NCBI GenBank assembly: GCA_021781255.1
Contig: JAJXXG010001318.1
Span: forward strand, 1 to 6,445
Length of the DNA: 6,445 nucleotides
Direction of reading: 5' to 3'
Origin: Acidobacteriota bacterium
GTDB lineage: Bacteria > Acidobacteriota > Terriglobia > Terriglobales > Acidobacteriaceae
The notes beneath the pieces are model-generated. The model was not told the DNA's origin. It was given only the letters and a program-made list of their open reading frames with translations, and ran no database searches. The first letter of the stretch is position 1; every line of letters starts with the position of its first letter. Positions 1 through 6,445 of this stretch are shown here, piece by piece. A program made the position numbers and the translations under genes.

Positions 1-1827
1 GTTATGCGCCAGGCGGCGCTGCTTCTCCACGTAGGCCGCCACCACCTTGGCGCCGATGCGCGCGGGGTAGTAGCTGAACTCGCCGTTCTGCCACAGCACC
101 GCCACCACCAGCTCGGGGTTGCGGCGCGGCGTGACGCCCACAAACCAGGCGTTGGGGAATGTCGACCGGGTCTTGGCCATGCGGCTCAGGGTGTCGTGGC
201 CCACCACCTGGGCGGTTCCCGTCTTCCCGGCCAGGTCGATGCCATCCAGGTGCGCGGAGCCCGCGGTGTGGAACGCCCCCGGCTCTGTCACCTGCGCCAT
301 GCCGTCGGTAATCGTGACCCAGTCCTGGGGGTTGATGGGAATGTACGCGTTGCCGGAGCCGGGATAGGTGTCCTGAAGCGCGTGGCGGAAGTCGGCCGGC
401 AATTGATCGGGGACGACGACGTGGGGCCGGACCATGTGGCCATCGGAGGCGATGCCGCCGATAATGCGCGCCAGTTGCAGCGGCGTGGCCTCAACGGCGC
501 CCTGGCCGATGCCGACGGAGATGGTTTCGCCCGCATACCACCTGCGGTGGTAATACTTCATCACCCACTGCGCGGAGGGCATGAGTCCCGCCTGCTCGCC
601 GGGCAGGTCGATGCCCGTCTTCTGGCCATAACCAAAGCGCGTGGCGTAGGAGGAGATGCGGTCAATCCCCAGCTTGTCGGCCAGGGTGTAATAAAACGTG
701 TCGCAGGAGTAGGGGATGGCGTTGTGAATGTCCACTGCCCCGTGCTTCGCGTCGCAATGGTAGTAGTGGCCGTAGAAGTTGGCTCCGCCGTTGCAGTAGA
801 CGTGCAGATCCTGCGCCAGCCCTTCCTGCAGGCCCGCCACGGACATGAGGATCTTGAAGGTGGACCCCGGCGCAAGCTGCGCCTGGATGGCCTTGTTCAT
901 CAGCGGATGCGACGGGTCGGCCAGGAGCTTGTTCCAGTCGGAGCGGCCGATGCGCACGGCGAATGCGTTGGGGTCAAAGCTGGGCCGCGAGACCATGGCC
1001 AGAATCTCGCCATTGCGCGGGTCCATGGCCACGATGGCACCGTCGCGGTCGCCCATGGCCAGCTCGGCGGCGCGCTGCAGGTCGTTGTCGATGGTCAGGC
1101 GCAGGTCCTGGCCGGGAATCGCGTGCTGGGTGCGCAGGTAGCCCACCTCGCGCCCGCGGCTGTCCACAATCACATCGCGGGAGCCGTCCTGGCCGCGCAG
1201 CAACTGGTCGTAGGTCTCCTCCACGCCGGCCTTGCCCACCACGTCACCGGGTTCGTAGGCCGCATAGCGCGGATTGTTGAGCATCTCCTCGCTCACCTCG
1301 CCCACATAGCCGATCAGGTGCGCCGCATACCCGTCGCGGGGATAGAGCCTGCGCTCCTCGTCGATGGTTTCCAGCTCGGGCAGCTCGTTGCGGTGCGCCT
1401 CGATAAACGCCTGCTCGTCGGCGGTCACATCCTGCTTGATGGGGATGGGCTGATAGCCCGGCGCGGTGCGATAACGGTGCAGGGTCGCGCGCAACTGGTC
1501 CAGGTCAAGATGCAGCCCGCGGGCGATCAGAGGCAAGTCGGCATCCACGCTATGGCTCTGCTCGCGCACCAGAAAGCAGGAGATGGAGGGGTAATTGTCC
1601 ACGATCAGCCGGTTCTCGCGGTCGAAGAGTTTGCCGCGCCCGGCCAGTATGGGCACCTTGCGAATGCGGTTCTGCTCGGCCAGCACGCGGAAGTTGTCAG
1701 CGCCCAGCACCTGAAGCCGCCACAGTCCCGCAGCCAGCGCCAGCATCATCAGCAGGATGCCGTATTGCACCGCCGTCAGCTTGACGCTGGAGAGCTTTTC
1801 GCCTCGTGTGACCTTGTCAAAAACCAT
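1..1827 (-). CDS. mrdA: Penicillin-binding protein 2 (MrdA), peptidoglycan D,D-transpeptidase of the elongasome; partial, C-terminus beyond the left edge
   Basis: Class B penicillin-binding protein that cross-links peptidoglycan peptides during side-wall growth, anchored in the inner membrane and working with RodA. I translated the minus strand from ATG at 1827; the frame is open to position 1, giving 609 residues. A short cytoplasmic N-terminus is followed by one membrane segment (about 17-36). The pedestal domain then shows the conserved RG..DR element (63-70), YPRDGYAAHLIGYVGEV (162-178) and GKAGVEETYDQLLRG (198-212). The transpeptidase domain has all three motifs: STFK with nucleophile Ser322, SCD at 374-376, and KTGTAQV starting at Lys535. 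The Ser-to-Lys spacing matches the family. E. coli PBP2 has 633 residues, so only the extreme C-terminus is missing. The upstream ribosome site is weak (TAGG close to the ATG). It lies 117 bases after mreD on the same strand, probably in one operon; rodA is expected next. PBP2 is preferred over PBP3/FtsI because of the mreBCD context. Confidence 0.96.
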   Translation of the reverse strand, partial: MVFDKVTRGEKLSSVKLTAVQYGILLMMLALAAGLWRLQVLGADNFRVLAEQNRIRKVPILAGRGKLFDRENRLIVDNYPSISCFLVREQSHSVDADLPLIARGLHLDLDQLRATLHRYRTAPGYQPIPIKQDVTADEQAFIEAHRNELPELETIDEERRLYPRDGYAAHLIGYVGEVSEEMLNNPRYAAYEPGDVVGKAGVEETYDQLLRGQDGSRDVIVDSRGREVGYLRTQHAIPGQDLRLTIDNDLQRAAELAMGDRDGAIVAMDPRNGEILAMVSRPSFDPNAFAVRIGRSDWNKLLADPSHPLMNKAIQAQLAPGSTFKILMSVAGLQEGLAQDLHVYCNGGANFYGHYYHCDAKHGAVDIHNAIPYSCDTFYYTLADKLGIDRISSYATRFGYGQKTGIDLPGEQAGLMPSAQWVMKYYHRRWYAGETISVGIGQGAVEATPLQLARIIGGIASDGHMVRPHVVVPDQLPADFRHALQDTYPGSGNAYIPINPQDWVTITDGMAQVTEPGAFHTAGSAHLDGIDLAGKTGTAQVVGHDTLSRMAKTRSTFPNAWFVGVTPRRNPELVVAVLWQNGEFSYYPARIGAKVVAAYVEKQRRLAHN

Positions 1828-1944
1828 CTGCCTACATCTTCAGAATACCGCGTTATTGGATCAAAGCCTTGCCGCCTGCATGCCGGCCAGCCTGGTCAGG
1901 ACCCAGCCCGGCCGGGACAAGGAAAAAGGGTAAAGCCCGCTGGC
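1828..1944 (-). other. mreD-mrdA spacer with a GC-rich inverted repeat
   Basis: This 117-base gap separates mreD from mrdA. It contains CCGGCC (1883-1888) facing GGCCGG (1910-1915), and the second arm sits inside the perfect palindrome CCCGGCCGGG (1907-1916). The 21-base interval between the arms holds a smaller imperfect hairpin, CTGGTC against GACCCAG. No T-run follows in the minus-strand direction, so it does not look like a standard intrinsic terminator. It could be a weak attenuator, an mRNA processing site or chance in GC-rich DNA. I found no convincing promoter for mrdA here, so readthrough from mreBCD is the simplest reading. Confidence 0.35.
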
Positions 1945-2472
1945 CTAGTCCTTGACCTTGAGCCGGTCCAGCAGGGGAAATGCCATCAGCGCAATCACCG
2001 AGTTGCCAAGCGCCTTGAGTAACTCGCCAATCCAGCTCCAGTCCAGGGTGAGCCCCAGCAGGATGCGATAGATGAATACAAAGATCGCGCTCGACATCAG
2101 CGAGAGCAGAAAGGTGAGCAGCAGCCGGATCGTGTAGTTCTCCACATCGATGCGGACGCCAACCGACGCCGCCAGAAAGCCAACCACGGTCTTGGCGATG
2201 CCGTTGATGCCGATTGCGTGCTGTGTCAGAGCGTCTTCAAAGATGCCCAGCGCGCCGCCCATCAGGGTTCCCTCAATGGGGCTTCGGCGGCTCAGGGCAA
2301 AGTAAACCGTGACGACCAGCGGCAGATCGAACCACACATGGTTGCCCAGCACGCGCGGCAGCCAAGCCTGCAGCACCAGCGCCACCAGCGGCACCAGCGC
2401 ATAAGCGAGCACCGGGTAGCGGTGAACCTCCACGGCGCGACGGGTGTTTGCCGTCAGTACAGACATGCTCAC
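1945..2472 (-). CDS. mreD: Rod shape-determining protein MreD
   Basis: Small integral inner-membrane protein of the elongasome that works with MreC in linking MreB filaments to PBP2/RodA. The 175 residues are mostly hydrophobic, with about five membrane segments (roughly 22-39, 47-61, 88-105, 111-135 and 150-168). The GGALGIFEDALT stretch (72-83) matches the conserved glycine- and Asp-containing loop typical of MreD. Length is in the usual range (about 160-180). The GTG at 2472 is chosen as start because GGAGG (2478-2482) lies 5 bases upstream and GTGA overlaps the mreC stop, a pattern of translational coupling. An ATG two codons later (2466) is a possible alternative start with 11-base spacing. 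The protein diverges fast in sequence, so the call rests on hydrophobicity, the loop and the position after mreC. Confidence 0.92.
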   Translation of the reverse strand: MSMSVLTANTRRAVEVHRYPVLAYALVPLVALVLQAWLPRVLGNHVWFDLPLVVTVYFALSRRSPIEGTLMGGALGIFEDALTQHAIGINGIAKTVVGFLAASVGVRIDVENYTIRLLLTFLLSLMSSAIFVFIYRILLGLTLDWSWIGELLKALGNSVIALMAFPLLDRLKVKD

Positions 2473-3665
2473 GGATTCCTCCGCGGCACGCTCGTCTGCG
2501 GTTTTGCGGGTGTGGCGGCGGGCTGGCTCTCTCCTGCTGCGCCCGCCTGCGGGTCAGATTCGGTGCCCGGAGCGGCTCCCGGCGTAAAGCGGTCAGGATG
2601 CAGCGGCAGCGGCGTATGCGCCACCGGGGTTGGCGGAGTGCTGTCGTTGAGCGGCTGCTGGTCGGCGGGCAGGTTGGGCTCCATCAGCCCAGGCAGCCGT
2701 TCAGCCATGATCTCCGACGCCTTCTTCTGGGCATTCTCGGCCTCGGCTTCCGCACCCTTGAGTGTCTCGCTGGTGGCCATGTCCTGCTGCTGGTCGGGCG
2801 GGAAGCGCGCCTCAGTGGAGGTGATGACCAGAACCTCATCGAGCTGGTTCAGGTGCGCGGCCGGCTTGACCACTGCCTGGATGAAGGAATCGCGCTCCGG
2901 GTCGGGAATCACCTTCTCCACCACGCCCACGGGCAGCCCGCGCGGAAACACCTCGTCGCCGCCGGCGGTCAGCACCTTTTCTCCCGGCTTGATGCGATTG
3001 TCGGCCATGATGCCGACAATCTGCGGCTGGCCCGCGGAGTTGCCGCGCAGGATGCCGCGGGTGCGGGTCGTCTCCAGAATCACGCCCGCGCCGCTGGTCT
3101 GGTCGTTGATAAGCAGCACCTGCGCCGAGTGCGGAAACACCTCGCGCACTTTGCCCACGATGCCGTCCGGCGTGATGACCGCCATGTCGCGCCTCAGGCC
3201 CTCAGCCGCTCCCTTGTCGAGATAGAAGACGCGCGAATGCATGCTGCCGCTGGTCCCGATGACCTGTGCAGGTATCGTCTTGTAGATGTACTTCTCCTGG
3301 AAATTGACGAGGCCCTGCAGGCGCTGGCCCTGGCGCGCATCCTCCAGCAGCGCCGCCTGCTCCAGGCGCAGCCGGTCGATGGTCTTCTCCAGGTCCTGGT
3401 TCTGCTGGCGCACGTGGCGCAGGTCCACGTAGCTCTGCCACAGGCCGCCCACACCCTGGCTGGTGGCGTGTATCAGCCGCTCCGGCGGCGAAACCAGCGC
3501 ATTGGCCCACAGCCGGATGAGCCGCACGCCCCCCGCATCGCGGCGGTCAAAACTCATGCGTCCGCTTTCGGTCCGATGCACCTGCATGGCCAGACCGAGG
3601 ATTTGCGCCACCAGCAGAGCCAGCAGCACTACGAGATTCCGGTAGCGGACGAAGAATGTTTCCAT
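2469..3665 (-). CDS. mreC: Rod shape-determining protein MreC, with a long Pro/Ala-rich C-terminal tail
   Basis: Bitopic inner-membrane protein whose periplasmic part self-assembles and binds PBP2, promoting its active state. It has 398 residues. A short cytoplasmic N-terminus is followed by one membrane helix (about 10-28). A coiled coil (about 72-120, rich in Q, L, R and E) leads into the paired beta-barrel MreC domain (about 128-283). That domain includes GAAEGLRRDMAVITPDGIVG (152-171), SAQVLLINDQTSG (180-192) and TAGGDEVFPRGLPVGVV (233-249). Residues from about 284 to 398 form an unusual tail: a charged, Ala/Glu-rich stretch (292-323), then Pro/Ala/Gln/Thr-rich sequence of low complexity, probably disordered. 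Family members often end soon after the beta domain. The ATG at 3665 is the only sensible start, but no Shine-Dalgarno precedes it. A 7-base repeat array ends 9 bases upstream. The TGA stop overlaps the mreD GTG. Confidence 0.95.
   Translation of the reverse strand: METFFVRYRNLVVLLALLVAQILGLAMQVHRTESGRMSFDRRDAGGVRLIRLWANALVSPPERLIHATSQGVGGLWQSYVDLRHVRQQNQDLEKTIDRLRLEQAALLEDARQGQRLQGLVNFQEKYIYKTIPAQVIGTSGSMHSRVFYLDKGAAEGLRRDMAVITPDGIVGKVREVFPHSAQVLLINDQTSGAGVILETTRTRGILRGNSAGQPQIVGIMADNRIKPGEKVLTAGGDEVFPRGLPVGVVEKVIPDPERDSFIQAVVKPAAHLNQLDEVLVITSTEARFPPDQQQDMATSETLKGAEAEAENAQKKASEIMAERLPGLMEPNLPADQQPLNDSTPPTPVAHTPLPLHPDRFTPGAAPGTESDPQAGAAGESQPAATPAKPQTSVPRRNP
2478..2482 (-). promoter_or_regulatory. 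Shine-Dalgarno site of mreD
   Basis: GGAGG on the minus strand lies inside the last codons of mreC, 5 bases before the GTG at 2472 and 11 bases before the ATG at 2466. The spacing favours the GTG start. It is one of the clearest ribosome sites in the window, unlike those of mreB and mreC. Confidence 0.6.
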
Positions 3666-3674
3666 GACGATGAA

Positions 3675-3788
3675 GGTCAGGGATCAGGGATCAGGGATCA
3701 GTTGAACAGCTAACAGCGAACAGTTCAGCGCGGAAGCCGCCACAGTTTGCTTACACCTGACCCCTGATCTCTGACCCCTGATCCCTGT
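3675..3788 (-). repeat. Heptameric repeat arrays in inverted orientation between mreB and mreC
   Basis: Nearly the whole 123-base spacer is built on a 7-base period. On the plus strand, GGATCAG occurs three times without a gap (3681-3701), preceded by GGTCAG (3675-3680). After one extra base come three related heptads: TGAACAG, CTAACAG and CGAACAG (3703-3723). At the other end (3756-3788) are about 4.7 units of CCCCTGA/TCTCTGA/TCCCTG type, the reverse complement of the first family. Positions 3677-3701 can pair with 3757-3781 over 25 bases, leaving a 55-base loop. In the minus-strand (mreBC) transcript, two of the three deviations from perfect pairing are G-U wobbles and one is an A-C mismatch. 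The array touches the mreB stop codon. No T-run follows, so it is not a classical terminator. It resembles in style the short tandemly repeated heptamers of cyanobacteria; whether it is a genome-wide family cannot be seen here. Confidence 0.85.
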
Positions 3789-4871
<1,083 letters not shown>

Positions 4872-4880
4872 TCATTCATC

Positions 4881-4886
4881 ATTGTA
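4881..4886 (-). promoter_or_regulatory. Possible -10 element for the mreB operon
   Basis: TACAAT on the minus strand matches five of six bases of the sigma70-type -10 consensus and lies 27 bases before the mreB ATG. The -35 region is GC-rich, with no good TTGACA match at 16-18 bases. If real, the 5' leader would be only about 20 bases, in keeping with the absence of a well-placed ribosome site. The promoter may instead lie further upstream. Confidence 0.3.
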
Positions 4887-4944
4887 CGGCCAGCGGGCCG
4901 CAACCGCCCGCGGAGATGTTCTTCGCGCTCCGAACTTTTGCAGG

Positions 4945-5012
4945 CCGGTGCGGCAAGCCCCCGGTGCGATAAACTCATAGGGTTGCCCGCGGGCGCCGCA
5001 ACCGGTGCACCG
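4945..5012. promoter_or_regulatory. Divergent intergenic region with CCGGTGC repeats and palindromes
   Basis: Between mreB and the aldehyde dehydrogenase gene, CCGGTGC occurs three times in the same direction (4945-4951, 4961-4967 and 5002-5008). The last copy lies within a 10-base perfect palindrome, CGGTGCACCG (5003-5012). Beside it GGTTGC (4981-4986) faces GCAACC (4998-5003) across 11 bases, with another palindrome, CCCGCGGG, at 4986-4993. These could be operator sites or a leader hairpin for the dehydrogenase gene. GC-rich DNA produces such patterns by chance, so the call is tentative. No convincing plus-strand -35/-10 pair was found. Confidence 0.25.
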
Positions 5013-5032
5013 CACGGGCCTTGTATTCATTC

Positions 5033-5036
5033 GAGG
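5033..5036 (+). promoter_or_regulatory. Shine-Dalgarno site of the aldehyde dehydrogenase gene
   Basis: GAGG lies 5 bases before the ATG at 5042. This fixes the start, which also gives a normal N-terminus for the family (an IGGEW-type motif about ten residues in). Confidence 0.6.
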
Positions 5037-5041
5037 ACTCC

Positions 5042-6445
5042 ATGACTTATCCCACATACCACAATCTGATTGGCGGCGAATGGCTGCCGGCCAAGAGCGG
5101 CAAAACCATCCTGAACCTGAACCCGGCAGACCACGCGGACATCGTCGGCGCGTTTCCCTCCTCGCACGCAGAGGACGTAAACCTGGCCGTGGCGGCAGCG
5201 AAAAAGGCTTACGCCACATGGAGACTCGTTCCCGCGCCCAAGCGGGCTGAGGTGCTGATGCGCGCCGGACTCATCCTCCAGGAGCGCAAGGAGCAGTACG
5301 CCCGCGACATGACCCGCGAAATGGGCAAGGTTCTGGCGGAAACCCGCGGCGACGTGCAGGAGGCCATCGACGAGGCGTTTTACGTGGCCGGCGAGGGCCG
5401 CCGCCTTTTCGGCGTAACCACGCCCAGCGAGTTGCAGAACAAGTTCGCCATGAGCGTGCGCATGCCCGTGGGCGTCGTGGGCCTGATCACGCCGTGGAAC
5501 TTCCCCATGGCCATCCCAAGCTGGAAGCTGTTCCCGGCGCTGGTTTCCGGCAACACCTGCGTCATCAAGCCGGCTACGGACACGCCGCTTTCCACCTACA
5601 ACCTGGTGCAGGCGCTCATCGATGCGGGCCTGCCGCCGGGCGTGGTCAACATTGTGAGCGGAAGCGGCGGCGCCACCGGCACGCCGCTCATCGAGCACCC
5701 CGACGTGCGCGCCATCAGCTTTACCGGCTCCAGCGAAGTGGGCTCGTTTGTCGGCCAGCGCGCCGCCGCCACCTTCAAGCCTGTTTCGCTTGAAATGGGC
5801 GGCAAGAACGCGCAGATTGTGATGAACGACGCCAACCTTGAGCTGGCCCTCGACGGCGCGCTCTGGGGCTCCTTTGGCACCACCGGCCAGCGCTGCACGG
5901 CCACCAGCCGCATCCTGCTGCAGAAGGGCATCGCCGCGGAGTTCACCGCGAAGTTTGTCGCGCGCGCCAAAGCGCTCAAGGTCGGCAGCGGTCTCGATGA
6001 GTCGGTCGAGGTGGGTCCGCAGGTGAATGCCGGGCAGATTGAAACGTCGAAGAAGTATGTTGAGATCGCCCTGGCGGAAGGCGCCAAGTTACTTGCCGGC
6101 GGTCATCCGCTCACAGACGGCGACTACAGCAAAGGCACCTTCTTTGAGCCCACCGTGCTGGGCGGCGTCGCGCCCACCATGCGCATCGCGCGCGAAGAAG
6201 TCTTCGGGCCGGTCGTGAGCCTCATCGAGTTCGACACATTCGAGCAGGCCATTGAGATTGCCAACTCCATCGACTACGGCCTGTCCACGGCTCTCTACAC
6301 CAAGGACGTGAACCGCGCCTTTGCTGCGATTCGCGATCTGGAGGCGGGCATCACCTACATCAACGCGCCCACCATCGGCGCGGAGGTGCACCTGCCCTTC
6401 GGCGGCGTGAAGCAAACGGGCAATGGACACCGCGAGGGCCTCGGC
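5042..6445 (+). CDS. NAD(P)-dependent aldehyde dehydrogenase, substrate unknown; partial, C-terminus beyond the right edge
   Basis: Soluble enzyme of the ALDH superfamily that oxidises an aldehyde to the carboxylic acid with NAD+ or NADP+. The 468 visible residues are colinear with full-length members (about 475-495), so only the last few residues are missing. The N-terminal LIGGEWLPA (9-17) is typical. Key residues are all present: Asn153 in TPWNFP, Lys176 in VIKPA (cofactor binding), the FTGSSEVG turn (227-234), general base Glu251 in LEMGGKN, catalytic Cys285 in [10 protein letters not shown], and EEVFGPV (385-391), where Glu386 and Phe388 contact the cofactor. The end, [21 protein letters not shown], resembles semialdehyde dehydrogenases (ketoglutaric semialdehyde or aminoadipic semialdehyde types), but this is not enough to name a substrate. 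Start is ATG at 5042 with GAGG 5 bases upstream. It is divergent from mreB and has no visible tie to cell-wall growth. Confidence 0.93.
   Translation, partial: MTYPTYHNLIGGEWLPAKSGKTILNLNPADHADIVGAFPSSHAEDVNLAVAAAKKAYATWRLVPAPKRAEVLMRAGLILQERKEQYARDMTREMGKVLAETRGDVQEAIDEAFYVAGEGRRLFGVTTPSELQNKFAMSVRMPVGVVGLITPWNFPMAIPSWKLFPALVSGNTCVIKPATDTPLSTYNLVQALIDAGLPPGVVNIVSGSGGATGTPLIEHPDVRAISFTGSSEVGSFVGQRAAATFKPVSLEMGGKNAQIVMNDANLELALDGALWGSFGTTGQRCTATSRILLQKGIAAEFTAKFVARAKALKVGSGLDESVEVGPQVNAGQIETSKKYVEIALAEGAKLLAGGHPLTDGDYSKGTFFEPTVLGGVAPTMRIAREEVFGPVVSLIEFDTFEQAIEIANSIDYGLSTALYTKDVNRAFAAIRDLEAGITYINAPTIGAEVHLPFGGVKQTGNGHREGLG

Noticed and set aside
1883..1916. Rho-independent terminator between mreD and mrdA
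   Set aside because: The inverted repeat is GC-rich but has a 21-base loop and no T-tract on the minus strand.
4..2022. 672-residue plus-strand open frame across mrdA and the end of mreD
   Set aside because: It is exactly antisense to a PBP2 with all three catalytic motifs. Its product is a low-complexity His/Val/Ala/Gly-rich sequence with no recognisable domain, as expected from the complement of GC-rich codons.
2218..3225. 335-residue plus-strand open frame across mreD and mreC
   Set aside because: It lies antisense to two recognised genes and crosses their overlap. Its Ser/Gly/Ala-rich composition is typical of a shadow frame.
2448..3713. 421-residue plus-strand open frame antisense to mreC
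   Set aside because: MreC on the other strand has a clear domain structure. The antisense product is rich in His, Arg, Leu and Ala with no motifs, and its end runs into the repeat array.
3675..3788. CRISPR array or intrinsic terminator in the mreB-mreC spacer
   Set aside because: Units are 7 bases with no unique spacers, so it is not CRISPR. No T-run follows the potential hairpin in the minus direction, and mreC must be expressed from downstream of it, so a strong terminator is unlikely.
4938..4973. Plus-strand promoter TTGCAG ... GATAAA for the aldehyde dehydrogenase gene
   Set aside because: The spacer is 24 bases, well outside the 16-18 usual for sigma70-type promoters, and both hexamers are only partial matches.
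5027..5698. 223-residue minus-strand open frame within the aldehyde dehydrogenase gene
   Set aside because: It is antisense to a gene with all catalytic residues and a good ribosome site, and shows no family features.
5596..6087. 163-residue minus-strand open frame within the aldehyde dehydrogenase gene
   Set aside because: It is another antisense shadow, rich in Ser, Ala and Pro, with no domain and no ribosome site of note.

Overview
This window is a cell-shape (rod/elongasome) gene cluster read on the minus strand, followed by a divergently transcribed aldehyde dehydrogenase gene on the plus strand. The DNA is GC-rich, and codons favour G or C in the third position. This leaves long open frames antisense to the real genes. 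The gene order mreB-mreC-mreD-mrdA, the MreB sequence and the heptameric intergenic repeats suggest a GC-rich soil-type bacterium, with Acidobacteriota my best guess. That is an inference from impression and was not tested.

Layout, right to left on the minus strand: mreB (4853 to 3789), a 123-base spacer filled with 7-base repeats, mreC (3665 to 2469), mreD (2472 to 1945, overlapping mreC by 4 bases), a 117-base spacer with a GC-rich inverted repeat, and mrdA/PBP2 (1827 to 1, running off the left edge, 609 residues visible). A 188-base divergent intergenic region (4854-5041) separates mreB from the aldehyde dehydrogenase gene (5042 to 6445, 468 residues visible, running off the right edge).

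How the genes work together: MreB forms membrane-bound actin-like filaments. MreC and MreD link these to the periplasmic wall synthesis machinery. PBP2 (MrdA) is the class B transpeptidase of that machinery, normally paired with the RodA glycosyltransferase, which would be expected just beyond the left edge. The aldehyde dehydrogenase has all its catalytic residues but no visible functional link to the cluster.

Most of the window is ordinary conserved core biology, and I see no new multi-gene system. The points worth a second look are: (1) the heptad repeat arrays between mreB and mreC, which face each other as inverted repeats and would fold into a long hairpin in the mreBC mRNA; (2) an MreB in which the usual catalytic glutamate appears to be glutamine, as in eukaryotic actin; (3) a roughly 115-residue Pro/Ala/Gln-rich C-terminal tail on MreC; and (4) weak or missing Shine-Dalgarno sites for mreB and mreC.
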